Below are positions 35,753-47,478 of a stretch of DNA of 64,000 bases, in pieces. The DNA comes from Theocolax elegans. Its lineage: Eukaryota; Arthropoda; Insecta; Hymenoptera; Cerocephalidae. Each line of letters opens with the position of its first letter. Position 1 is the first letter of the stretch. The notes under the pieces are model-generated. The model made no database searches and had not been told where the DNA came from. It saw only the letters and a list, made by a program, of their open reading frames with translations. The stretch covers positions 3,775,501-3,839,500 of the forward strand of contig CM047426.1 of NCBI GenBank assembly GCA_026168455.1, in the 5' to 3' direction. Position numbers and translations under genes: made by a program.

Positions 35753-38311
35753 TACATTTATACATATCTTTTATTAGTACATTTGTACAAATCGTAGAGG
35801 CACCAATTAAATTTTCCTTTACATTTATTAATAATATAGCGTGTAAAAGAAATGTGTAAACAATTGATTACTTCTTAAAAGTTAATTAAAAATTTATCTA
35901 TTAATAATTCTTTTCAACGTTTATACTTGCTCAACGCCAATCTACAATCACACGTTTCAACCAAATTTTTCAGAACGAAAATATTGTGTATTCCTTATTT
36001 TTTTTTCTCTCGTCTGAAAGAATGTGGAGAACGTATGTAGAATCTGCTAACCGCTGGGCATAAAATGGAAAAGTTCGGTATATCGATAAAAATCGACGCT
36101 GTCGGAACGTATACGTACGCGAAAAAAAAGTTGAGTGTATACATACGTATACGAGAAGGAAAATGAGTTTGATAGGAAAACATAACCGTGAGCTCACTTC
36201 ACTTTTTCTTTTTTTTTTTATACATACGGTTTCTCATTACTACGTTACTTTTTTTTAGATCCTTATCGCGATTTCGCGTATTTGTTTTGTAACTTTTTTC
36301 GCACATATTTTTTATGTGTATTAATAATATTTTAATATCGAACAATTTTAGTTTTGTAAATTGTATGGTTTGTTAATGCGACGATGAGGAGATAAATCTT
36401 ATTTTCAGTCGGTAGAAGCATGTGTATAACAAAATAAATCGAAATCGAATTTTAGGTTAGATTGAAATTACGACGTGAAAGGTGTAATGATACTTTATAA
36501 AGAATATTAAAATATTAAAAAAAAAAATATTAAAAAATTTGTATAAAAATTACCATAACAAAATTACCATGGTTTATTTAGTTTTAATGAGTTTTTAGGT
36601 GAAAATTACAGTGACACGAACACAAAATTTTTAACGATATATTTATAAATGTGAATATATAGGTTAATTTAATATTTACAGTATCTTTTTTTCCGTTATT
36701 CTTTAAAGCTTATAAATACAATCATTCGTGAATATCTAAAACACTTTTTTTTCTTTTGAAAATGTTTTAAAATATCACACTAATAAATAATTGTACAAGA
36801 ATATTAGGTACACATTTTCTACTGCATGAAATTTGATTATATACCGTAGATTATATACTTCGTTGTATTAACTATCAAAATTTTCTTACCTTTTGTATAT
36901 ATCGCTATTTTTTTCGAACTCGACCCCAAAATATATATATTTAATAAAAATTTCAATTTTCTTTCTATTTTATCAAACCCTTATCGCTTTGTATAAAAAA
37001 AATATCAAACTTATGTTTATTCAAAATCCCTCATCCAACATTCGACCGAAATCTATGATAATATGTAAAAACATAATATATTTTCCATTTTGAACGAAAA
37101 AAAAAATACATTTATTTTAGTGTACGCTTCTCTGATACCCTATATATATTTTTATATTTATTCTTCATATCTATATATACACATAATATATTTATAATAA
37201 ATGTATACGATTGCAACAGTCCGATATGCCGCTGCGCTCGCGCTCGATTCGCGTGTAAAAAAAAAAAATTTTTTTTTTCAATGCTAATGCGGATTGATCG
37301 TATGTACACACATATTTATGACACTTATACATTTCGAATTACGAATATGGTGGTTGAAGAAGAAAAAAGAATTTTTATTGAATGGAATCTCATCGATAAA
37401 AGCTAAATACATGTATACTATACACGTGTAACCACACTCGAATTTTTTTGAATATTTTTCCGAATTTACAAAAAAATAATAATACGGATAATGTTTAGAA
37501 TATGTCGTTTGATGAAATATTTATTAGTTAGAGAAATTTTGTTGATATAAATTTTAATTAATGGAACGTAACTTTAATGTTTTTTTTAAGTGCCATGCGG
37601 TTCTGTGTCTCTATGAGTCACGAAACAACCTAAAATTTTAGATTGTCAAGAATTAACAACAAGTGATGCAATTTAATTTTTTTTAATTTTATTTAATTTA
37701 AAAGAAAAAATACTTAAAGTTAAAAAAGCAAATTTATTATACATATAAAATATATTAAAAATATTAAAAGTATTAAAAATGTATATTTAAAGTATTAAAA
37801 GTATTAATAGTATTAAAAGTATTAATAGTATTAAAAATATTATTAATAGTATTAATGATTAATATAAGTTAGTCTGGTGTACAAATAAGAATTAATTACA
37901 AGTTTTGAATATGAATTATTAATTGTATTAACATCCAATTCTTTTTAGTACGTTTTAGTAAATTTTTAGTAACTTTATATAGGTAACCAAAAGTTCAACA
38001 TATACATTTTTAAAGAGATTAATTCTCATTGATTTTGCAGTAAGTTTCATTAATAAACTTCAATAAAATTTAGTAAAATATTGTAATCAGTATTCTAATA
38101 ACCTCGTCAAGTAAATGTTTGGCATATTATTATAAATTTTTAGGAAAACCATAATTTTATTATACAACCTTAGTTAGGTTTTTATTATAATTTTGTTACA
38201 ACTGACTGGTTGCATTAATCATTTTGTACTATTCGTGAAAGAAGGTTAAAGTTTAGTAAAGCTTTAGTGAATATAATATTATAGTAAATTTTTTATTAGA
38301 ATTCTAGTAAA
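35753..38311 (+). other. Intron, AT-rich simple sequence
   Basis: Includes (TATTAAAAG)n-like repeats at 37740-37860 and the start of TTTTAGTAAA-type repeats after 37940. No gene seen. Confidence 0.6.
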
Positions 38312-39128
38312 ATGTTAGTAAGTTTTATAAAGCTTCAAGATTATTTTCGTAAGCTATAGGATAACTTTGGAAAAAACATTGGTTTTGGAAAATTTTAATA
38401 GTGATAAGAATTTCTGATCAAAATTTAAGTCACACATTTGTAATTTATAGTAAACTTTGATAATACGTTAATAAATTTTAGTAAAGAATAAGTAAATTTT
38501 TAGCGAATCTTTAGTATGGTATAGTATATTGTAGGAAAGTTATAGTAAATTTTAATAATTATAGGAAAATTTTAGTAAATATTAGTAATTATAAGAAAAT
38601 TTTAGTTTTAGTAATTTTATGAAACTTATAAGTTGAGTTCTAGTAATTTTTAGTCAGTTTTAGTGAGGTTTAGTTATTTTAGACAGTATTAATAAGTTTT
38701 AGTAATTTTAGGCAATTTTAGTGTGGAATAGTCCTTCTTAGGCAATATAATGAGTACATTTAGTATGTTTTAGAAAAATTTTGGTAAATTTTATTTTATA
38801 GTTTAATGAAATTAAAAATATTACTGTAAATCTATATATGTCTATTCATAATCTGGTGAAACTTTGGTAAATATGAGTGTTAATTATACCAAATATTAGT
38901 AAATTATGAGTGAAGTTGATAATATTTGGATAAATTTAGGAATTGAATTTTCGTAAAGCTTTAGCACATTATAATAAAGAAAAGTAAGCAATACTTAGTT
39001 CATTGTACTAACATTTTGTAAACCTCGAAAAATTAAATTTAATCACTTTTTAGCAATGTGTGGGCACGTGTGTGAGAATGGCGTAGGATGACGGAATATC
39101 AAGACGAATGCAACTACAACAAAAGATC

Positions 39129-39288
39129 GCGGACGGTAGCCTAGTCCTGGTTGGGCCACGTAAATGGAAACTCGCGGATCCTCAGTTCGACTCCCGGCGT
39201 CCGAACAATTTTTTATTCGGTCCTCTCCTATCACCTTCTCCATGCGCGATAAATGTTTACAAAAATAAAGTTTATATACTTTAAAAAA
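39129..39288 (+). mobile_element. tRNA-derived SINE, copy 1
   Basis: A tRNA-like head with a pol III A box (TAGCCTAGT.GG) and B box (AGTTCGACTCC). CGGACG at the start pairs with CGTCCG 3' of the T-arm, like an acceptor stem. T-arm and anticodon arm pairings are poor, so it is not a tRNA gene. An A/T-rich tail follows. This copy has three extra bases (CCT) in the A box, which should weaken it. Confidence 0.75.
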
Positions 39289-40174
39289 TTCAAATGACTT
39301 TGTGTATTTTTGTAACAAAATTTGGCAGCTGAAGTGAATTATAGTAAAATTTAGAAATTTTGAGTGAATTATAGTAAAATGTAGTAAGTTTTATAAAGCT
39401 TCAAGATTATTTTCGTAAGCTATAGGATAACTTTGGAAAAAACATTGGTTTTGGAAAATTTTAATAGTGATAAGAATTTCTGATCAAAATTTAAGTCACA
39501 CATTTGTAATTTATAGTAAACTTTGATAATACGTTAATAAATTTTAGTAAAGAATAAGTAAATTTTAGCGAATCTTTAGTATGGTATAGTATATTGTAGG
39601 AAAGTTATAGTAAATTTTAATAATTATAGGAAAATTTTAGTATAGTAATATTAGTAATATAAGAAAATTTTAGTTTTAGTAATTTTATGAAACTTAAGTT
39701 GAGTTCTAGTAATTTTTAGTCAGTTTTAGTGAGGTTTAGTTATTTTAGACAGTATTAATAAGTTTTAGTAATTTTAGGCAATTTTAGTGTGGAATAGTCC
39801 TTCTTAGGCATATAATGAGTACACTTAGTATGTTTAGAAAAATTTTGGTAAATTTTATTTATAGTTTACTGAAATTAAAAATATTACTGTAAATCTATAT
39901 ATGTCTATTCATAATTTGGTGAACTTGGTAAATATGAGTGTTAATTATACCAAATATTAGTAAATTATGAGTGAAGTTGATAATATTTGGATAAATTTAG
40001 GAATTGAATTTCGGTAAAGCTTTAGCACATAAAACAATACTTAGTTCATTGTACTAACATTTTGTAAACCTCGAAAAATTAAATTTAATCACTTTTTAGC
40101 AATGTGTGGGCACGTGTGTGAGAATGGCGTAGGATGACGGAATATCAAGACGAATGCAACTACAACAAAAGATC

Positions 40175-40331
40175 GCGGACGGTAGCCTAGTGGTTGGGCC
40201 ACGTAAATGGAAACTCGCGGATCCTCAGTTCGACTCCCGGCGTCCGAACAATTTTTTATTCGGTCCTCTCCTATCACCTTCTCCATGCGCGATAAATGTT
40301 TACAAAAATAAAGTTTATATACTTTAAAAAA
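40175..40331 (+). mobile_element. tRNA-derived SINE, copy 2
   Basis: Same element with intact A box TAGCCTAGTGG and B box AGTTCGACTCC; the tRNA-like head is 72 bp (40175-40246). Confidence 0.78.
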
Positions 40332-41213
40332 TTCAAATGACTTTGTGTATTTTTGTAACAAAATTTGGCAGCTGAAGTGAATTATAGTAAAATGTAGTAA
40401 GTTTTATAAAGCTTCAAGATTATTTTCGTAAGCTATAGGATAACTTTGGAAAAAACATTGGTTTTGGAAAATTTTAATAGTGATAAGAATTTCTGATCAA
40501 AATTTAAGTCACACATTTGTAATTTATAGTAAACTTGATAATACGTTAATAAATTTTAGTAAAGAATAAGTAAATTTTTAGCGAATCTTTAGTATGCTAT
40601 AGTATATTGTAGGAAAGTTATAGTAAATTTTAATAATTATAGGAAAATTTTAGTAAATATTAGTAATTATAAGAAAATTTTAGTTTTAGTAATTTTATGA
40701 AACTTATAAGTTGAGTTCTAGTAATTTTTAGTCAGTTTTAGTGAGGTTTAGTTATTTTAGACAGTATTAATAAGTTTTAGTAATTTTAGGCAATTTTAGT
40801 GTGGAATAGTCCTCTTAGGCAATATAATGAGTACATTTAGTATGTTTTAGAAAAATTTTGGTAAATTTTATTTTATAGTTTAATGAAATTAAAAATATTA
40901 CTGTAAATCTATATATGTCTATTCATAATCTGGTGAAACTTTGGTAAATATGAGTGTTAATTATACCAAATATTAGTAAATTATGAGTGAAGTTGATAAT
41001 ATTTGGATAAATTTAGGAATTGAATTTTCGTAAAGCTTTAGCACATTATAATAAAGAAAAGTAAGCAATACTTAGTTCATTGTACTAACATTTTGTAAAC
41101 CTCAAGAAATTAAATTTAATCACTTTTTAGCAATGTGTGGGCACGTGTGTGAGAATGGCGTAGGATGACAGAAATGCGAAATATCAAGACGAATGCAACT
41201 ACAACAAAAGATC

Positions 41214-41370
41214 GCGGACGGTAGCCTAGTGGTTGGGCCACGTAACTGGAAACTCGCGGATCCTCAGTTCGACTCCCGGCGTCCGAACAATTTTTTATTC
41301 GGTCCTCTCCTATCACCTTCTCCATGCGCGATAAATGTTTACAAAAATAAAGTTTATATACTTTAAAAAA
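41214..41370 (+). mobile_element. tRNA-derived SINE, copy 3
   Basis: Same element; head 41214-41285 with both boxes intact and one substitution (GTAAC instead of GTAAA). Confidence 0.78.
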
Positions 41371-41465
41371 TTCAAATGACTTTGTGTATTTTTGTAACAA
41401 AATTTGGCAGCTGAAGTGAATTATAGTAAAATTTAGAAATTTTGAGTGAATTATAGTAAAATGTA

Positions 41466-44020
41466 AAATTTTACGTAAATTATAGTACATATGAGTAAGA
41501 ATCAGTAAAATATAGTTAAATTTAGTAAATTTCAGTTGAATAGTAAAATTTTGAAAAATTTAATATTTTTAGTAACATTTAGCATTTTTTTTATTCAATT
41601 TTAGTAAAGTTTAGTACATATTATTAGTAGATATTTTTGAGGAAAATTTCAGTAAAAGTTTATAACTTTCAAGTAAACACACTTATATCATCAGTTTTTT
41701 TTTGTTAACCCATTGAGCTCTTCATTTATTCTCAAGTTAATTATAACTGAACACTAATTTTTCAATGTAATTCCAATTGTTTTTCATTACATCGGTCGTT
41801 TCATCGTAACATCTCAATTATAGTAAAATAAAAAAAAAATAAAATAAAAGGTGATGCGTTTTAAAGTACACGTAATTCGCGATGAATTGGATGGATAATA
41901 TTTTCCTTTCTTTTTTTTTATTCCGAATACACGGTACATAGGTAACTGGTTCGTTGTATTGATAAACCTCGCATCAAAGTGAATGTCCATTCAATGGATA
42001 AATTCAACTTTCCGTACACACGCGTGTATAACTAAACGTTTCATCAAAAAATCACTCACAGAGTTACACAAAAACGTTTCTAGCTTCCTACGATTTATTT
42101 TTCTGAAAAAAGTGTACAAATTAATTTATTAACACTGCATCGTTGCTTTAGAAAGGGGGGAAGGAAATAAAAGTAAATCGCGTCACGAGACAATTTAATA
42201 ATGTAACATAAATATATATATATATATATATACACACAATAAAAAAATCGCATTCGTATATAAAAAACAGGATATTAATGCAATTTAAACGCTTGCTTTT
42301 AATATATTATTTTACGAGAGGGAATTGTATGCGTCTGTCTGCTGTGTGTATGTATGTGTGCATATATAAATTTAGCTCTTTTATAATTATTTAAAAAAAA
42401 GGTAACAATATTTATATACGTAAACGCATTGTGTTTTAAAATATTGTTTTAAATATATATTTATTATTATTGTTACTGTTGATGTGCAATCTGGCGCGAA
42501 TGATTTACGGGAGAGGGAGTGTAAAAAATGTATGATTTTAAAATTTATATATATACATCATGAATTCCTAGGTTAAATGATAATTACAGTGACAACTTCG
42601 GAAAAAAACATTTCATTATTACAATGAATTTTTTAAGTTATTCCAAAACTACCATAACTGATATCCTAACAATTTTCCCAGTAAAATTCTGACCTATTCG
42701 CTCAACTGAAAATTACAGTAGCAACATAGTCAAAATTGTAAAAATCTTTTTAAAAAAATACATTATGAATTTTTAGGTTAACTTTGCACAACAAGCTGTT
42801 ACTGTAATTTTTGTCAAAAAAAAAGATTCTTTTATAGACTACAAATCGTTAAGTATTCTGATTCTATACTTACACAATGCTTATAAAGACATAATTACGT
42901 TTGAAAATTAAAAAAAAAAATAAAAGTAACACGACGACTTTCTTTACTTCTTACCGTACATCTCCTTATCAACATTCAAAAGTTTAGAAACATGTTTTCC
43001 CCTCCGGATAAAAAGAAAATAAGTCAAAACAAACAAAAACTATGTGTGTGTAGATTTACACACACAAAGAAAAATATATATATGTATGTATCTTTGTAGG
43101 ATTTGGTCTAAAAAGCATTTGCTCGTTACCGATCTGTATATATGTCCCGAAGCGCAGCTAGCGCACACAGAGTTATATATCGTGTATTTTATAAGCAAAT
43201 AGTTTTGAAGTAAACGTTCCTAAAAATGGAATGAATTGATTTATATATGTTCTTTTTTTTGAAAAATTGAATAAAAAGTATTTTTTTAAAAATTACAATT
43301 TGTTTTTAATTGTATAGTTTTAAAAGTATGTAGTGGAATTGCTGTTACTTTCGGTACGATTGCGTGTAAAATAAAAAAGTTGTATACGTCGTAAGGAATT
43401 TTGGAAACAATAATGTCAAAAGTGTTTTTAATATAATTTTAATCGATTTTTAAAACGTTACAAAATTTAATAGTTTTCTAACAATACGCTGTTAAATATT
43501 TTTTTTGTATTCATACGCAAGTGTTAATTCGATAAATTAAAAATATTGAAAGGAAAATATATGGAAGACAAACTAAAATTTGATTTTCCCGCGCTTAGAA
43601 ATTTCATTTTTTTTTATTATTATCAAGAGGAATATTTGGTAATACTAGGAGAATACTATTCTTTCTTTAGATATACCTATAATCTACTGTTTTGTAAAGT
43701 TAAATGTGTTTATTGATGATTCCTGAATTAGATTAATCATTTTGTAATATTCTAACCTGAAAATTTTTATAAATATACCCTAGAGAAAATGAAAGCATTT
43801 ATTATCCTAAAATTGTTTAAATTTTTTTATATCCTTTGCATATACTAACTATTTGATCAAACATAAAGTTAAAAAAAAGTTTTACCTAACCTCAAAATGC
43901 TCAGGTAATTAATATAATGAATACGCAAATCATTCAAAATTTAAAGATAGAGAGATGAGTATATGCTCCATTTCTATCAAAAGTTACTAAAATTCAATAA
44001 TCTTTATTTTATAACGGAAT
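41466..44020 (+). other. Intron, AT-rich, no gene seen
   Basis: Ends of the TTTTAGTAAA repeats, (TA)n at 42210-42232, several TTTTAGGTTA phrases and a TTTTCCCGCGCTT motif at 43585. No coding evidence. Confidence 0.6.
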
Positions 44021-44021
44021 A

Positions 44022-44260
44022 TGGATTTACTTTTTAAAAAATAAACAACGTTCTGCTCGCTTTGAACAATGTATGTGAATTTTTTCAATTTTTTAATTAA
44101 GAAATTTATTTTTAGGTTGGAACTGTGTTTATTTGAATAAGGATTAATCTTTTTAAAAAATAAGCAACGTTTTGCTCACTTTAAGCAGTACATGTGAATT
44201 TTTTCAATTTTTTTAATTAAGAAATTTATTTTTAGGTTGGAAATGTGTTTATTTGTCGAT
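44022..44260 (+). repeat. ~124-bp tandem duplication
   Basis: Two imperfect units sharing TTTTTAAAAAATAA.CAACGTT, TGTGAATTTTTTCAATTTTT and TTTATTTTTAGGTTGGAA. Confidence 0.8.
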
Positions 44261-44929
44261 TAGAAATTACCCACACAGCATCATTTATCAAATTATAATT
44301 GAGAACATGATTCTTTTTTTTAAATCAAATCGACAGACCCTTTTATATACTCAAAACTTTCCTGGTAAATTTTTCCATATTTTTAAATCGCTTTTTTTAA
44401 CAAAACTTTTGGGCTTGTAAGGGTAATTATCTGTAATTTGGGTCCATAAACGGGGGTTCAAAATTAATTAATAAAAAAATTAAAAAGTATGTGCAGAACT
44501 AATAGAAGAGGCGTCTTTGTTTATCAATAATCTCACTTGTACTAAATTTCAGATTAAGTATTATTGTGTTTTTGAGTTTAGGTTCAGATTTTTTCTAAGA
44601 CTTTTCTCAAAAACGCAATTACATTTTGTTACACATTCAACATACAGTTAGATTATTGATGAACGAAGGCATCTTTTCTCTCATTTTTTCACATACTGTT
44701 ATATTTACAGATTGATTGCCAATTATCGCGTGTTTCGGAATGATAGGTTTATACAAAACCATCCACTTACCGACACTTTCGTATTTTACGTTATTTATTT
44801 ACAATTTTTGACATTTACTTATTAATTTTATTACATATGTGCAATCACAGCAATAACTATGTACAAATAGAAAAAAAAATTAAACAAGGAAAAATGCAAT
44901 GTAGCAATCTGTAATTATCTGCGCTTACG

Positions 44930-45232
44930 ATAGCTTCACACATCTACCACCCGAAAATTTGCAAGCAGAAGTGGCGCTGCCGTCAGATAGGCTGAGTTCA
45001 CATTCGACAATTATTATGGATATTTAAAGAAAATAAAGTTTTACCATATAAAAACAGAGTTGAGCGCCATAGCTATTGATGTAATGATTAATTACATACA
45101 ACTCTGATTTTTTATGGTAAAAACTCTATTTTCTTTAAATGTCCATAATTATTGTCGAATATGAACTCAGCCTATCTGACGACAGCGCCACTTCTGCTCG
45201 CAAATTTTTGGGTGGCAGATTTATAAAGCTAT
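44930..45232. mobile_element. 303-bp hairpin MITE
   Basis: Two arms of about 130-145 bp are near-perfect reverse complements around a short AT-rich loop near 45075-45095. Shared blocks include GCAGAAGTGGCGCTG, GATAGGCTGAGTTCA and TTCGACAAT. The outer ends read ATAGCTT…AAGCTAT. No coding capacity; an RNA of it would fold into a long hairpin. Confidence 0.82.
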
Positions 45233-45811
45233 TAGTACGGACTCCCCTGAATTCTTAAAAAAACACCATTTCTTAGTCAGAAACGACACAATAAGCAACA
45301 AATATGAAATTCGACAACCCCAAAACTACAACTTTCTAAACTTATATGCCTCCCATCAATATCTACGATATACATGAATGAACCTTGCGAGTGACCAAGA
45401 CCATAACCTCAAAAAAAACCAAGCAAAAAAAAGAAGTTATAAAACGAAAAGAAAAAATCGTCACAGCACCATTATTTGCACATATAGATACGTAAAAAAT
45501 ACACACACATATACCAAGTAGACGCACGTAACGCACATGCTACATAACCTGCAATTATTAGTGTGCAATATATGAGACAACAAAGAAAACGAGCAGGTAC
45601 ACCGAATCGTCGTAACCCACAAATACATACACATAGCATATTTATAATATAATATAATATAATATAACGTAGCATACATAATAATGTAGTAAAAGTAAAC
45701 AAAAAACGTAAAAATATACGTAATGTAAAGTATATTAAGCGCAGAGTGTAGCTCGAGCGAGCGGCTTTCGCGATCCGTTTTAATAACCGATAAATCGCTA
45801 AATCGACGCAG
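45233..45811 (+). other. Intron 3' end before exon D
   Basis: AT-rich with (ATAAT)n at about 45640-45667. The last 40 bases before exon D (…AATAACCGATAAATCGCTAA…GACGCAG) are purine-rich for a splice acceptor. ORFs here are chance. Confidence 0.7.
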
Positions 45812-45979
45812 GTAACCGGCGAACAGCAAGCGTGAGGTCGGTCGGCTACTCCGATCTCTTCGTACTCAGCAAAAAGGACATGTGGGATGTCCTCAAGGAA
45901 TATCCGGCGGCAAGGGTACGCCTTGAGGCGATCGCCGTCAAGAGGCTCGAGAAGTACAAACGAGCACCGCTCGAAAAGG
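45812..45979 (+). CDS. Cngl: CNG channel exon D (CNBD end, C-helix)
   Basis: This is a 168-bp exon, acceptor GACGCAG at 45805-45811 and donor GTGAGT at 45980. It reads [20 protein letters not shown], then [19 protein letters not shown] and [16 protein letters not shown]. The Arg-Thr of NRRTA corresponds to the ligand-contacting R559/T560 pair of vertebrate CNGA1; YSDLF and LSKKD are family signatures; the [13 protein letters not shown] stretch is the C-helix. The position aligned by eye with the cGMP-selective Asp of CNGA1 is Tyr here, which would fit weaker discrimination or a modulatory subunit (inference). The acceptor has almost no pyrimidine tract. Confidence 0.95.
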
Positions 45980-46069
45980 GTGAGTCCATTTTCTATTTTT
46001 TTTCTTTTGCATTTGTTGTAGTACTCATGTATATTTAAAAAAGTAATTTTTTGAAATTTTCACGGTTTT

Positions 46070-46900
46070 GTCATGTTTAGTATTTTTGAAAAAAAAGTAG
46101 TTTTCGGTGGTGTAACTTTTACTAACTAATAAAAACCAATTAGCAATTTTTTATAATTTATTGTTTATTAGTTTTTGAAAGTCAAATACTAGTGCTTTGT
46201 AGTTTAATGTTTAAAATTTCGACAAGTGTGTAATTTTTAGTAGTTTATCAATCAGTAATTATTTGGATTATTTTTTAGTAGTTTTTGGTAGTTTATTCCG
46301 CTAGTCTTATTATTTGTAGTTTATTTTCAATAATTTTGATTTATCAGTAGTTTTCTTGTTTATTAATTATATCGTTTTTAGTAGCAATGATAGTTGTATT
46401 CATTAGTAGTTTAGGAATATATATAATAAATTATTTTTAGTAGTTGTTATAGTATTAGGTTGGTAGTTTCTATTTTTAAATACATTTGCAGATAGTAGTA
46501 GTTTTAGAACTTACTTTATTTTAGTGATTATGTTCTTTTTATTAGTTAAATTTGTTTGAGGCAACTTTCAGTGATTTTAGTCATTTTATTTAGTTTAATA
46601 GTATATAATAATTTTTTAAGTAGTTATTTAATACTTTTTATCATTTAATTAATTTCATGAGTTATACAATTGTAAATAGATTGAGTAGTTTAGCAGTTAG
46701 AGTAATTTGCACTCGTACTGTACTGTCATAGTTAGTAGTTTTTGGTAGTTTATTATTTTTAGTAACTTTGGAATTTATTAAGTATGTTAAACAGTTTTAG
46801 CTTAATATTGGTTTTATAACGTGTAAATGTGGAATATTTAGGATTTCAGTATTTTCAAAATAATAGTTATTTAGTAGTTTTAAAAATATTTCTGATTTAA
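46070..46900 (+). repeat. Decayed TAGTAGTTTTTGGTAGTTTA minisatellite
   Basis: Many imperfect units (TAGTAGTTTTTGGTAGTTTA, TTTTTAGTAGTTTATCA). It is the reverse complement of the array at 18640-19510. Confidence 0.8.
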
Positions 46901-47182
46901 ATAGAATTAATACAGTACAACCAATAATAATTGAATATTTTCATTTCTCGTGGCATCCTCGAAGTAGAACAGCCTTAAATATAGTCAGCCATACCATCGA
47001 ACCGATTCCAATAGCGTCACTTTTAACCTATACGAATAATTCTACATGAAAATTCAAAATTCATACGACCTCCTCTAGAAACGATGAATAGGAAAGTAAT
47101 TATATTTGAAGGACAAAGAAAAAAAAAGCGAGAAATTTTTCGTGTTGAAAAGGAAATATATTACGATTCAGAGCATTGTAAT

Positions 47183-47188
<6 letters not shown>

Positions 47189-47213
<25 letters not shown>
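47189..47213 (+). repeat. (GA)n microsatellite
   Basis: About 12 GA units. Confidence 0.9.
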
Positions 47214-47219
<6 letters not shown>

Positions 47220-47478
47220 AATTCAACTTTAGATTGGATCAAAATTTATGTTACGGGTACTATTCCGAGAGAAAGTTAGGAACACGCTCTTATTTACAAA
47301 CATGGTCCGCGGCTGAAAGTTCTCTATAAACTTCCAAGTTGGCTACGAAAACTTATTTTAAGAGTTGGAGAAGAAAACTTTAAAAAAAATGAGAGAGAGA
47401 GCACGTATATGCATTCGTGTTCAAGCGATTTTTACTTTGGATATAGTGCATATCGATTTCGCGTTCCCATACGAAAAA

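Larger units (their letters stand above)
38312..41465 (+). repeat. Three-unit tandem array of ~1.0-1.07 kb, each with a SINE
   Basis: Units 38312-39378, 39379-40390 and 40391-41465. Each is built of decayed TTTTAGTAAATTTTAGTAAT repeats plus one tRNA-derived SINE. Small indels separate the units; unit 2 lost several short stretches (for example near 40030). Confidence 0.93.

Noticed and set aside
39129..41285. tRNA genes at the three GCGGACGGTAGCC… sites
   Set aside because: A and B boxes and the acceptor-like pairing are present, but the T-stem has two mismatches and no sound anticodon arm forms. Copies have the A/T-rich tail of a SINE.
47189..47213. Regular short repeats as a CRISPR array
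   Set aside because: Eukaryotic intron; simple-sequence and minisatellite repeats without unique equal-length spacers.
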